From Rhinopithecus roxellana (lineage: Eukaryota > Chordata > Mammalia > Primates > Cercopithecidae): a DNA stretch of 64,000 nt. Positions 1 to 63,219 of the stretch are shown here, piece by piece. How positions within the stretch are numbered: position 1 is the stretch's first letter; every line of letters begins with the position of its first letter. The position numbers and the translations under genes are program-made. The notes beneath the pieces were generated by a model. The model did not search any database, was not told where the DNA came from, and saw only the letters and a program-made list of their open reading frames with translations. The stretch covers positions 40,811,916 to 40,875,915 of the forward strand of contig NC_044553.1 in NCBI RefSeq assembly GCF_007565055.1, given 5' to 3'.

Positions 1-486
1 GTGATCCACCAATACACCAGCTGTTTTTCACAAGAGGCATCAGAATAAAGCTCTAATAAAAATTTTCAGCAAATGGTACCAGAGAGACATCACCATAAGG
101 TCAGCTAAAGGTTAAAAATATATATAACCATATTTCTAGAAAGTTCAACTGGAATGTAAATAATGCAGTGTAGTCTTTATTTATAATCAATTTTATATGC
201 TTAGATAAAAATGCACATATAAGTGCATTATTTAAAGAAAATTCCATTAAAAAAATCCAACTAAGTTGGGAGCCATTACTTACAAATTTGTTTCTCTACA
301 AAGGGTGGTTTTCCAAACACATATGAGTTCCTGGTTTTTGTCACAGATTAGACTTGATATAAGCTCTTTTGGATTACATTACACACAGTTCAGAAGAGGT
401 TGGGATAAGTTGTTTCATGTAAAATACAGACATGGAGGGAAAAGGGAGGTGTTGACTATTTTGCCAATTTGTCCTCAGGCCTCATG
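1..486. other. Intronic sequence, nothing recognised
   Basis: AT-rich WDR72 intron with no repeat, exon or regulatory site that I can support. Confidence 0.5.
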
Positions 487-1135
487 ATCTCCAGGTCCAG
501 TAAAGACTGTCTAGATCATAAATTGGCAAACGACAACCAGTGCATCATCTCTAGTCCACTTCCTGTTTTCATAAATAATGTTTTTATTGGAATACAACCA
601 CCCTTGTTGAAGAATTGTCTATGATTGCTTCTGTGCTCCAAAAGCAGAGTTGAGTACCCATAGCTGCAAAATTCTGGCCTGCAAAGCCAAAAATATGTAC
701 TATCTGGTCCTTTCTTAGCCTATTTTTGTGTTGCTATAAAGGAATACCTGAGGCTGAGTAATATATAAGGAAAAGAGTTTTATATGGCTCATGATTCTGC
801 TGGCTGGAAGACAGGACATCTGGTGAAGGCCTGTCTTCTTCCACTCATGGCAGAAGGTGAACCAGAGCCATGTGTGCAGAGATCACATGGTGAAAAGGGA
901 AACAAGAGAGGCAGGAGAGGGAGGAGCTCTTATTAGCATCCAATGCTCCTGGAAACTGATGGAACTCATGCACTCTGGTCCCCACATTAATCTATTCAGA
1001 AAGATCTGCCCTACGACCTAAACACCTCTCATTAGGTCCCTTCTTCAACACTGAGGAACAAATTTCAACATAAGGTTGGAGGGGTTCAATATCCAAATCA
1101 TAGCAGGTCCTTTACAAAAAAGAAAAGTACTTATT
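487..1135. mobile_element. Old hAT-type DNA transposon (MER58-like) split by an LTR
   Basis: 487-713 carries the tttattggaatacaacca and ggcctgcaaagcc stretches typical of a short non-autonomous hAT-Charlie element. The end of the same element (ggtcctttacaaaaaag) resumes at 1106 after an LTR. The class is fairly sure; the family name is from memory. Confidence 0.6.
714..1105 (-). mobile_element. ERVL-MaLR solo LTR, MST/MLT type
   Basis: Reverse-orientation MaLR LTR: gaatacctgaggctgagtaa, the tcatggcagaaggtga block and the atccaaatcatagca end are recognisable. It interrupts the flanking DNA transposon, with ggtccttt on both sides (706-713 and 1106-1113). No internal retroviral sequence is attached. 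Confidence 0.75.
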
Positions 1136-1139
1136 CCTG

Positions 1140-1372
1140 GTCTAGTTCATCACTGTTCGATACAAATGGAATGCAAATCACATTTGTAATTTTAAATTGC
1201 CTAGTAGATACATTAAAAAAAAGGAAAAAAAAATGGGTGAGATTAATTTTAGTAATATATTTCATTTAATCCTATATATCCAAAATAGAATTTAACATGT
1301 AGTACTAACCACATTTCAAATACTCAGTAGCTACAAATGTTTAATGGCTACCATTTTAGATAGTGAAGCTCT
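1140..1372. mobile_element. Old DNA transposon fragment (hAT-like)
   Basis: A diverged copy containing tagtagatacattaaaaaaa, a run tttaatcctatatatccaaa, and an end with actcagtagctacaaatg. It resembles the CACTGTCCAATA-type hAT elements. Assignment from memory and divergent. Confidence 0.45.
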
Positions 1373-2312
1373 AGAAAAGCAAATCAGAAGGAGCTGCTGG
1401 GAGATCCAGTCTACAGAAAATCAATTTTAAAGAAAAGACATTTCGAGGATACTACAATAGGCCCCAAATAATAATCCACATTACCCTTTTATTCATTTCA
1501 CAGACAAGAAATGCAGAAAAAGAATTTAAAAGCAACTAACCAACAAACAAACAAAATAGGTGTTTTTCCCTTAAAATACGATGAAGCTACAAAGATTTCT
1601 GCAATATATAGATGATTTTAGCATGGTTGTTTATTCTCTACTTTGATGCTAAATTCCTCCCACTGCAATTTAAACAGGTTCTATCTTGTCTTATCCTTAG
1701 ATAAATCTAAGAAAAGCAGTTCCCCATCACTAATATGATATTGTATTCCTTTAAATCCTTTATGACTCTGGCCTTCCTTTCCTATGCCAGAGATATTCTT
1801 TGTCTAGCAGCACAAATTCAACTCCTCTAGCATTTCAAACTGGAATTATTTTCAAAATGTTTTGTTGTATTTGTTTTTCTCTTTTAAACTTTTCTCCAGA
1901 TCTATATGTACTTGCTTCAAATGCAACAAGAAAAAATAAATACAGCATTCTAATAAAGTCCAAATGTTGCCAAACACAAAAATCTCCGCTGCTAGTCTTC
2001 TGTTTAAACAGTTCATTCTATTGTTGGAGAATATTTCACCTGTGTCTTACTAAAATCCACAAACAAAAACAATCCTGAAATACAAAGTAACCTTTAACAG
2101 TTTTTAATTTCACAGGTATACTGTCCCTCATTTTCCCCACATATACAATGAGTATGATTCAAATTTGGTTTCTTAAAATTAATTTTTTCTTATGAAAACT
2201 CATGAAGCATTTTACCATATTAGTAACAAGGAGAATGGGGAATGTATCAGCACCCATAAAATGTCATGCTTATCAAATTTGTAAATTAAAGAAGACTAAG
2301 ATACAGCAACCT
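1373..2312. other. Intronic sequence, nothing recognised
   Basis: AT-rich, with only short open frames (the 92-codon plus frame at 1800 has no recognisable content). Confidence 0.5.
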
Positions 2313-2616
2313 TGGCAGGTACAGTGGCTCACATCTCTCATCCCAGAGACTCAGGAGGCTGAAGCAGGAGGATCACCTGAGGCAAGGAGTTTGAGACCAG
2401 CCTGGGCAACAAAATGAGATCTTGCCTTTAAACAAAAAACTTTTTAAATTTAGACAGGTATGGTGTTGTGCACCTGTAGTCCCAACTACTTGGAAGGCTG
2501 AGCTGAGAGAATTGCTTGAGCCCAGGAGTTCAAAGCTGTAGTGGGCTGTGATCATGCCACTGCACTCTGATTGTGCTGGAGTGCAGTGGCACGATCTCTA
2601 AAAATAAGACCCTGCC
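2313..2616 (+). mobile_element. AluJ-like SINE with an internal fold-back
   Basis: Recognisable by aggtacagtggctcacatct, gagaccagcctgggcaac and gccactgcactc. Strongly diverged. Its 3' end carries an inverted copy of its own terminal motif (see 2550-2596). Confidence 0.85.
2550..2596. repeat. Inverted repeat, 18 bp arms, 11 nt loop
   Basis: gatcatgccactgcactc (2550-2567) is repeated in reverse complement at 2579-2596 with one mismatch. The second arm is antisense Alu sequence inside a sense Alu. Confidence 0.9.
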
Positions 2617-2618
2617 TC

Positions 2619-2671
<53 letters not shown>

Positions 2672-2672
2672 A
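2617..2672 (+). repeat. (AAAT)n microsatellite at an Alu tail
   Basis: About thirteen aaat units following the Alu 3' end. Confidence 0.95.
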
Positions 2673-4107
2673 ACAATCTCAACAGCCTACCTAACTCTAT
2701 CAGGATGAAATGCTAAGAGAAAAAGTGTATAGCGGACCATGAAGATATCCAGTACATAATTTAAAAAGATGTAACTTAGGAGAAGCATAAAAATATATTG
2801 TTCTAATTAGCACTAAATTTAATAATAAGAGAAGTATAGTATATAGGACAAAAAAGGTGATAGTCCTGTCCAATTGAGTTTATCTCCGAATGTAAAGAAT
2901 GAAAGTTTGAAATTGTAGTCATCTAAGGTAAGGGGCAAAAGCAAGAAAATAAAGTTGAAATCAGCCTGTAAGCAGGAAAACAAGATTCTGGCATTTTATT
3001 GCTTCTTGAAGTCAACGAAGAAACAAAATTATATAAAGAAAATGAAATCTATATATATTATTACCAGTACCTAGAGAGTAGCTATGAAGTTCTTCAAGAG
3101 AGTGAAATACATAGCAGTCAGTTTACCTTCTGGGAGTTAAACTAGTAAACATGACACTTGATGAATGAGATTTGCTCCTGCAGACCCTAGACATCTTAAA
3201 GGCATAGGTCAAGAGACATCCCCCAGTTTTCACCTACTACTCTAGCATATAATTTCCACTATAAGATGCTAATTCTGTTATGAATGGTGCACAACAAAGG
3301 CACACCAAGATGGGGATGCTTGGCAGCTGGCTCAGCTCACTCACTGGGCTTTATTCACTACAGCCTTATGATACCTAAGACTGTCAGAGTGATTCAATTT
3401 CCCAACTTATGTTCAGCTGTGAATGTTGAAGTTTCAAAGCATCTCTATAACTGTCCTTAGAAAAATGACCTTTTCAAGTTAAGAATAGGAAAAAGTAGGT
3501 TTCAAAAACCTAAAGACAATGGATTGAATGAGAAAAGAAAAAAAGCCGTCACCTAATCACCAGCTTCAATATCCGAAGGAGGAAAGTACAAACAAAAGCA
3601 GGTGTTCTAAATGGAGTCTTAAAAAGAAAAATCCAAAATTCAGAAATTTTTCCATGCATTATCAGCCTTGACCAAGGGAGATGGTACTCTGCTGGGCTGA
3701 GAGCATTGGTTACATTCAACTCTCAGAGCTCAATAAATGAATATTCTCTGGGCTCAGACTCCATGCCCATGAAGAAACCCTGTGTTACAATTTCCCCTGG
3801 CCTCAGCTTTGCTGCAGTGAGAATGTACCAAGCAACAACCAGAATGCCAATTAAGGAATTGTCATTCTAGTTTATATATTCATTTTTGTAGGTATTTAGT
3901 TAGTGTGACTCAGTTCTCACAAGGTTGACAAATCCTAGACTCACTTGTAAAAATCTAAACCAGGCCTCTAAACCTAAAAAGCTAAAGATTACATGCTAGC
4001 ACCCCTGCCCCCAACTCTGCTGCTTTGAGGCATGGCTTTAATGGCCCATTGGCCTTTCTTGATGATGACATATTCTTTTGGCTAACTATATACATACACA
4101 TTAGCAA
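2673..4107. other. Intronic sequence, nothing recognised
   Basis: No exon or repeat family I can name. Composition is ordinary AT-rich intron. Confidence 0.5.
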
Positions 4108-4114
4108 AATAAGG

Positions 4115-4118
<4 letters not shown>

Positions 4119-4151
<33 letters not shown>

Positions 4152-4430
4152 AGACGGAGTCTGGCTCTGTCTCTCAGGCTGGAGTGCAGTGGCCGGATCT
4201 CAGCTCACTGCAAGCTCCGCCTCCCGGGTCTACGCCATTCTCCTGCCTCAGCCTCCCGAGTAGCTGGGACTACAGGCGCCCGCCACCTCGCCCGGCTAGT
4301 TTTTGTATTTTTAGTAGAGACGGGGTTTCACCGTGTTAGCCAGGATGGTCTCGATCTCCCGACCTTGTGATCCGCCCGTCTCGGCCTCCCAAAGTGCTGG
4401 GATTACAGGCTTGAGCCACCGCGCCCGGCC
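4119..4430 (-). mobile_element. AluY, Old World monkey type, full length
   Basis: A poly-T head and near-consensus antisense AluY ending gcgcccggcc. Flanked by the target-site duplication aataaggtctt (4108-4118 and 4431-4441). The variant ggccggatctcagctcactg is of the cercopithecid AluY kind, so this is a recent insertion. Confidence 0.95.
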
Positions 4431-4519
4431 AATAAGGTCTTATTCTATGTTCTTATTAATAGCATATTACTAGTCTTCATAATACCATTAAAATAACAGA
4501 AAAGATGAACAATATGTAA

Positions 4520-4890
4520 TTAAGAATCAGCAAAACCTTGATTTAGCAATCCCACTTCGAAAAATATATCCTTTAAATAATCTGCATGAAAAAAGCTTTA
4601 GGTTCATAGCTGTGTTATTTAAAAAGTGAAACATAAAAACCAAGCCATGTATCAAGCCACAGAGAAACGATCTATACCAGCAATTATAGAAACACCACAT
4701 AGAGCATAATGCAGCCATTAATAATAAAACTTACATATTAGTACCATGAAAATATGTTTACATAAAAAATACATTTGATATGTACATATAAATGGCATAG
4801 TTACAACAGTATGTTGAGGGGATAATTTGGAGGTGAAAATATAAAAAGATGGAAAATAATCCCTTATAGAAATCAGATTAAATTACTATA
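4520..4890 (+). mobile_element. Old L1 (L1M/HAL1) 3' fragment
   Basis: Diverged match to the C-terminal ORF2 and 3'UTR of old L1: tttagcaatcccacttcg, tgcagccattaataataaaa, aaaagatggaaaat. No intact frame. Confidence 0.6.
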
Positions 4891-5448
4891 TCATATTTAC
4901 AAATAAAAAACAATAAAGCCACCCAAATTTCTGCTAAGCTGGTTGACTTGGTTTATGAGAATAAATGCCAACTCCATCACTGTGTATTCACTGAGGCTTA
5001 GAATCCTAGAGAGTTACTGATCCTACTGATACTGGGTATATCAAAATAATTATCCATACTGTGATCTAGTTTTTCTGATTTTTTTTGTTTATTTTCAATC
5101 AGCCTTTTTAAGAGGTCAGATACTCTTAACTGAAAAATAAAATAGATCCAAACTACAGAATATAAATGTTTTCCCTTCCTTATGGAAAACGACCTAGGAT
5201 TCAAGGGTTAATATAAAATGGACTCAATTTTGACAAGCCAGAATCTATTTTGTCAAAAATCATGCCATAATAAGTATAACAGTCACTCAAAAAGTTACAC
5301 TGATTCACCCAAGATTATTTGGTAGATGCAGCAGTCTCTTAGTTCTTGTTTTTGTGCTGATACTTAAGTGCCGTGTATTTATGAATGCATCTAACTTCTT
5401 ATTCAGTTGATAATGTTCTTTGTGAATATCAGCTTGATTTGAACTTAC
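4891..5448. other. Intronic sequence flanking exon L
   Basis: No repeat recognised. Contains the donor of exon L at 5448-5447. Confidence 0.5.
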
Positions 5449-57058
<51,610 letters not shown>

Positions 57059-57738
57059 CTGAAAATAGTGAGAGTGAGCTTTTAAATAATTGTAAACGGT
57101 TTGAAGAATAAAAACACAACAATATAGTATTCACAATTCTGATTAGGAAATTCTGTTATGTTTTTGCTGTATACAAGTTTCCAGAAAACTGATATATGGA
57201 ATATCAACATCCACAGACTAATAAACTCCTAGGCAGAGGAACTGTGTTGTAGACAGGTTTTGTTTGTTTTGGTTTGGTGTCCATCATGAAACCTCCATGA
57301 CTGCTAAACCTGTCTTACAACAGCTAGGTTGTGAATACAAATAAGTCTGTGTTGATGCTTCCTATGAACAAAATGTCCCCTCAATAATAGTAGCACATTA
57401 ATACACAGTTCAGAATTCAAAATAACTTTACAAAATAATACAAGAGAAAATATTACCCTTTTTGAAACCACCATAATACCCTATATGGTGATAGGAATGT
57501 AAATTGGTGCAGCTATTTTTAAAAACAGTATACAGGTTCCTCAATAAAAATAAAAATAGAACTTACACATGACTCAGGATTCCCACTTCTAGGTATATAT
57601 CCAAAGGGAATGAAACCAGTATCTCAGAGAGGTATCTGTACCCCCATGTTCATTGGAGCATTACTCACAGCATCCAAAATACGGAAACAATCTAAATGTC
57701 CATCAACGGATGCAGAGATAAATAAAATGTGTCACATA

Positions 57739-58104
57739 CAGTCATCCCTCATTATCCATGGGGGACTGGTTCCAGGACACCACTGCCCCCCACCCCATGC
57801 CCCACCACATAGGTGCCTAAATCCTAGGATGTGCAACTATGCAATATAAAATGGCATAGTATTGGCACATAGCCTATGAACATCTTTCATATCCTTTAAA
57901 TTAGCTCTAGATTACTTATAATACCTAATACAATATAAATGCTATGTAAATTGCTTTTATACTATATCGTTTAGGGAATAATGACAAGGGAAAAAGTCTG
58001 TACGTGTTTAGTACAGATGCAATCCTCTTTTCTTTTTCCAAGTTTTCAATCCACAGTTGGTTGAATCCATGGATGCAGAAGCCATGGACACGAAGGGCTG
58101 ACTG
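57739..58104 (+). mobile_element. MER2 (Tigger-type) DNA transposon
   Basis: cagtcatccctcattatcca at one end and gaagggctgactg at the other, with TA on both sides. Internal taatacctaatacaatataa and gggaataatgacaaggg match MER2. Inserted in L1. Confidence 0.92.
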
Positions 58105-58525
58105 TATACACAATGGAATAGTATTCAGCCAAAAAAATAAAAGAGAAAAAAATCCTGCCATTTGTGACAACATGGATGGACCTAGAGGACATGATGCTAA
58201 ATAAAATAATCCAGACACAGAAAGACAAATGCTATATGATCTCACTTCTATATAGAATCTAAAAAGCCAAACTCATAGAAATAGAATTAGTGGCTGCTAA
58301 TGGCTGGGGGAGAGGGAAGAATGAAGTAATGTTGCTTAAAGGATACAAACATTGAATTATACATAAGATGTATAAGTTTTGGGATCTAATGTACACATGG
58401 TGACTACAGTTAATACTGTATGGTATACTTCAGATTTGCTAAGAGAGTAGGTCTTAAGAGTTCTTGCCACGCACATAAAAAAAATGATTATGCGAGGTGA
58501 GAGATGTGTTAATTAATTGGATTGT

Positions 58526-58910
58526 TGTATTAGTCCATTCTCATACTGCTATAAAGAACTACCCGAGACTGGGTAATTCATGAAGAAAAGAGATTTAATT
58601 GACTCACAGTTCCACAGGCTTAACAGGAAGCATGACTGAGAGACCTCGGGACACTTACAATCACGGTGGAAGGTGAAGGAGAAGCAAGCACATCTTATCA
58701 CGGCAGAGCAGGAGAGAGAAAGAGTGACAGGGGAAGTGCCACCCACTTTTAAACCATAGGATCTCATGAGTACTCACTCACTATTACAAGAACAGCATGC
58801 AGAAAATCGTCCCCATGATCCAATCACCTCCTACCAGGTCCCTCCCCCAACAGGTAGGGATTACAATTCAACATGAGATTTGGGTGGGGACACAGAGCCA
58901 AAACATATCA
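58526..58910 (-). mobile_element. THE1 solo LTR inside L1
   Basis: tgtattagtccattctcata to gccaaaacatatca. Flanks attgt and tttgt fit a 5 bp target duplication with one change. Confidence 0.93.
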
Positions 58911-59189
58911 TTTGTGGTAATCATTTCACAATGTATTCATATATCAAATCATCAATCTGTATACCTTAAACTTATGTAATTTTACTAGTTAATTACAGCT
59001 CAATAAAGTTAATATAAAAATGACTAAAATTCCATTAGTCATAGACTAAATATCAGACCAGTTACCCCAGAGAAAACTTTAGGCATCAATTTTCACTTCT
59101 AAATTATCTATATTACCTAAAATTTCTAAAATTAAAACACCTTTCTTATTTATATTAAAAAATAAGAAAAGATCAATAAAATAAGAAAA

Positions 59190-60540
59190 CAAGCCACAGA
59201 CTGAGAGAAATACTTTCAAAAGTCGTACCTGATAAAGGACTATTATCCAAAATACACAAAGAACTCTTAAAATTCAACAATAAGAAAGTTAAAAACCTGA
59301 TTAAAATATTGTCAAAACATCTGAGCAGACACCTCACCAAAGAAAACATACAGATGGCAAGTGAACATATAAAAATATGCTCCATATCATATGTCATAAC
59401 AGTAGTGCAAATTAAAAAACAATGAGAAACCACAGCACACCTATCAAAATGGCCAAAATCCAGAACACTGGCAATATCAAATGCTGGCCGGGATGTGGAG
59501 CAACAGGAATTCTCACTCATTGCTGGTGAGAATGTGAAACAGGACAGCCACTTTGGAAAAGAGTTCAGTAGTTTCATATAAAACTAAACATATTTTTACC
59601 ACACAACACAGCAATCACGCTCATTGACATTTATCCAAATAAGTTGAAAAGTTGCGTCCACACAAAAATCTATACACAAATATTTACAGTAGCTTTATCC
59701 ATAATTGCCAAAATGTGATAGCAACCAAGATACACTTCAAGTGGCAAACAGATAAATTAGGGTACATCTATACAATGAAATATTATTCAGCACTAAAAAG
59801 AAATGAGCTATCAAACCATGAAAAGACATGGAAAAACCGTTGATGTGTATTACTAAATGAAAGAAGCTCATCTGAAAAGGTTTTACGATTCTAACTATAT
59901 GACACTGTGGAAAAGGCAAAACTTAGCAAACAATAAAAACATTAGTGGTTGTCAGGGGTTTGTGGGGAGCAGGAGATAAATAGATGGGGCACAGAGAATT
60001 TTTAGGGCAATGAAACTATTCTGTACGATACTATAATAATGGATACATGAGCCTGGCTATCAGCACGAACCTCATATCTATTAAAAATATAAAAATTAGC
60101 CAGGAGTGGTAGTATGGGCCTTAATCCCAGCTACTTGGGAGGCTGAGGCAGTATATCTGCTTGAACCTGGGAGGTGGAGGTTGCAGTGAGCTGAGATTGA
60201 GCCACTGCACTACAGCCTGGGCGACAAAGTGAAAGTCCATCTCAAGGGGGGGAAAAAAAAAGATACATGACATTATACATTTGTCAAAATCCAAAGAATG
60301 TACAATACCAAGAGTGAGCCAATACTTGATTATATGTAGGTTAACTGGTTGTAAAATATATATACTGCTCTAGTGTGGGATATTAATGGTGAAGGAGACC
60401 GTGTGTACATGTGTGTTGGGAGTGGGGCAGGGCTGATCAGGTATGTATAGAAACTCCCTGTACCTTCCAGTCAATTTTGCTTTAAACCTAAAACTGCTTT
60501 CAAAAATAGTCTATTGAAATACTTTTTAAAAAGATCTTAT
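59190..60540 (+). mobile_element. Second L1 (L1M type) 3' part, split by Alu
   Basis: ggactattatccaaaataca, agcagacacctcaccaaaga, aatgctggccgggatgtgga, tattattcagcactaaaaag and caatgaaactattctgtacg in order. The 3'UTR resumes after the Alu (gtgtgggatattaatggtga). Confidence 0.9.
60051..60261 (+). mobile_element. 5'-truncated Alu inside L1
   Basis: gcctggctatcagcacgaac to gtgaaagtccatctcaa. The L1 word gatacatga flanks both ends as target duplication. Confidence 0.9.
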
Positions 60541-60628
60541 TTATGTTCCTGCATCAGGAATACTAAAATTAACCTTTCTACATTAAAAACAAAATTTTAA
60601 CTAAAATGATTCTTTAAAATACCGATGC

Positions 60629-60927
60629 TGGCCAAGCATGGTGGTTCATGTTTATAATCTCAGCACCTTGGCAGGCAGAGGCAAGGGGATCATTTGAGTC
60701 CAGAAATTCAGGACCAGCCTGGGCAATGTAGTGAGACCTCATCTCTACAAATAATAAAAAAAAAAAACTAGCTGGGCATGGTGGCACACACCTGTGATCC
60801 CAGCTACTAAGGAGGCTAAGGTGGGAGAATCACTTGAGCTCCGACGGTCAAGGCTGCAGAAAGCTGAGCTCATGCCACCACACTCCAGCCTGGTTGACAG
60901 AGTGAGATCCCATCTCAAGAAAAAACA
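60629..60927 (+). mobile_element. Alu (J/S type) SINE
   Basis: ggccaagcatggtggttcat to gagtgagatcccatctcaag. Confidence 0.92.
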
Positions 60928-61123
60928 AACACCCAATGTTTTTCTCCTGCATGAAAATTTAAAACATATGGCACAGAGGGCTAATTCCCCCACTATCTCA
61001 AGTGTGAAAGAAGTACATTCTTTGTTATTTTGTAAAACAAGATGACAAAAATTAAATTACAAAACAGAAAACATTTAAGATCTCCTCAGATGGAGAAGGA
61101 GTTGTCACTAATAAACCAAACAT

Positions 61124-61340
61124 TGGCCCAGTGCAGTCGGTGGCTCATACCTGTAATCCCAGCACTTTTGGGAGGCTGAGGCGGGTGGATCACTTGAGGT
61201 CAGACATTCGAGACCAGCCTAGCCAACATAGTGAAATCCCATCTCCATTAAAAATACAAAAATTAGCTGGCTGTAGTGGATCTCATCACTTCACGCCAGC
61301 CTGGGCGACAGAGTGAGACTCTGTCTCAAAAAAATTAAAA
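61124..61340 (+). mobile_element. Alu SINE with right-arm deletion
   Basis: ggcccagtgcagtcggtggc to gagtgagactctgtctc. About 90 bases are missing after ttagctggctgtagtgg. Confidence 0.92.
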
Positions 61341-62143
61341 GATCAAAAATTGAATTTGAATAGCTACCAAATATCTTGTGGGTAATAAAAATCTATTTTC
61401 CAAATGAATTAACATGAATTATGTTTTTTCTGAACTATACAAACATACATAGATGATAACTCACCCATATGAATGAGGACAAATTATTTCATGACGTAAT
61501 TGTTCTCTGCCTTTATATCACTTCTATCATAATCAGAGATATTTCCCTCTTAAAAGGTCTGCTGTCAGATTAACTTTTTAGTGCTACAAGAAGTGTTTTG
61601 TGGTTGATTAGAATCCTACACAATTCAAGTTCGCTCTACCTTTTACCTGAGAGGTCCAGAAGGTTCCATCTCGGAGAACAACCTACCATCTCTCCCTGTC
61701 ATCACGCTCACGGGTGCATATCCCTGGGCATTTAATGCCTTTCCAGGCTATTAAAAGCCAAATTAAGCAATAAAGGAGGGAACATCAAGGATATTCCCTC
61801 ATCCAGAGAAAATCTACCGTGGACAAAACATCAGAACAGAATATCATGGCCTTTCATATAAAGTCCTCATTCTACTACTAAATCCCCATATATATTTGAA
61901 TAAGCTAAGACAGTTCACTAAAATTTCCTCATTTACCATGTTGTAGAACTGCCATGAAGAATAACAAAATTTAAAAATTCTACAATCACACTTAGTCATT
62001 GCCATGATGAAATCCAGGAGACCTTTCCTGTTGTCCATTAGCTCTACTTTTATGAAGCATTGGTTCCTCCTGACCACCACCCTCACCTCCAGGTACTTCC
62101 AACAGCACAATGGGAGACTGAGAAGAACACACAACTTGATGAA
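61341..62143. other. Intronic sequence, nothing recognised
   Basis: No repeat or exon supported. Confidence 0.5.
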
Positions 62144-62588
62144 TGTATTAGTCTGTTTTCACACTGCTGATAAAGACATACCTGAGACTGGGCAATTTAC
62201 AAAAGAAAGAAGTTTAATGGACTTACAGTTCTATATGGCTGGGGAGGCCTCCCGATCATGGTGGAAGGCAAGGAGGAGCAAATCACATCTTATCTGGATG
62301 GCAGCAGGAAAAGAGAGAGGTTGGGCAGGGAAACTCCCCTATTTAAAACCATCATATCTTGTGAGACTAACTCACTTTCACGAGAATAGCACGGGAAAGA
62401 ACAGCATCATGATTCAATTATCAACCACTGGGTTCTTGTGAGACTAACTCACTTTCACGAGAGTAGCACAGGAAAGAACAGCATCATGATTCAATTATCA
62501 ACCACTGGGTTCTTCCCACAACATGTGGAATTGTGGGAGATACAATTCAAGATGAGATTTGGATGGGGACACAGCCAAAACCACATCA
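62144..62588 (-). mobile_element. THE1 solo LTR with internal tandem duplication
   Basis: tgtattagtctgttttcaca to gccaaaaccacatca. About 75 bases longer than the usual LTR because of the duplication 62358-62511. atgaa before and gtgaa after fit a target duplication. Confidence 0.93.
62358..62511. repeat. 77 bp tandem duplication
   Basis: 62358-62434 and 62435-62511 are the same except for two substitutions (gaat/gagt and acggg/acagg). Confidence 0.95.
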
Positions 62589-62609
62589 GTGAACATCTAC
62601 TATATTCCA

Positions 62610-62755
62610 GACAAAAACACAATCACAGGGCAGTGTTTAAATCCCCATTTCACAGGTGAGGAAATTGAAGCTCAAAGAATGTAAGTCCTTTGCCCAGTAT
62701 CACAGAGTTGGTAAATATCAGGGCTGGCACTTGACTCAGATCTCCATTCTTTTTC
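62610..62755 (-). mobile_element. MIR SINE
   Basis: ccccatttcacaggtgagga, agtatcacagagttggtaaa, atctccattctttttctcc in antisense MIR order. Confidence 0.8.
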
Positions 62756-63219
62756 TCCACACATTGCTCTTCTTCATTTTGTTGTTTCCTTCTGAGTGTT
62801 AGACAGGCGGAAGAGCAGAACATAGCAATACTAAGGGAGTCTATCTGAGAGGATACTCACCTCACCTTTCTCTATGCTTAAAGGTGTGAAGAAAACCAGC
62901 AATCAATACCAGAAAACCCAAGTAAGGAATTTGCTGGCATGGGATTTGGAGAAGCTCCTCACTGGTAGACTTTACAAAATTTTGGGGAAACTAGAGGGCT
63001 ATGGGAGTCAGACTTTGGACTCGAAGACAGAATGTATAACCTAGGCATGCAGTGAGAAGCCCAAGAGAGGGAGACACTTATTCTCTAGGTCCCCTGCACC
63101 CTGCCATCCCACTGCACATGGTCAAGGAAAGATGAGGCACATCTTCAATCCCCTATTGAATACTTGGACACTCTGAGATATGCAGAATTTACACCACCTT
63201 TTCCCCTCCCCATTCCTAT
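62756..63219. other. Intronic sequence, nothing recognised
   Basis: No repeat or exon supported. Confidence 0.5.

Larger units (their letters stand above)
57440..59030 (+). mobile_element. L1 (L1M type) 3' part, split by MER2 and THE1
   Basis: gataggaatgtaaattggtg, cccacttctaggtatatatc, aatagtattcagccaaaaaa, acatggatggacctagagga and the 3'UTR landmark catggtgactacagttaata are in order, continuing after each interruption. Confidence 0.88.

Noticed and set aside
4025..4370. Open frames of 73 and 104 codons with Alu-type peptide
   Set aside because: Typical translation of antisense Alu. The same peptide pattern recurs at 8195, 38711 and 63512.
59173..59577. 134-codon minus-strand frame
   Set aside because: Antisense of an L1 ORF2 remnant.
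62004..62659. Two open frames sharing a repeated peptide
   Set aside because: The repeat comes from the 77 bp duplication in a THE1 LTR, not from a protein gene.
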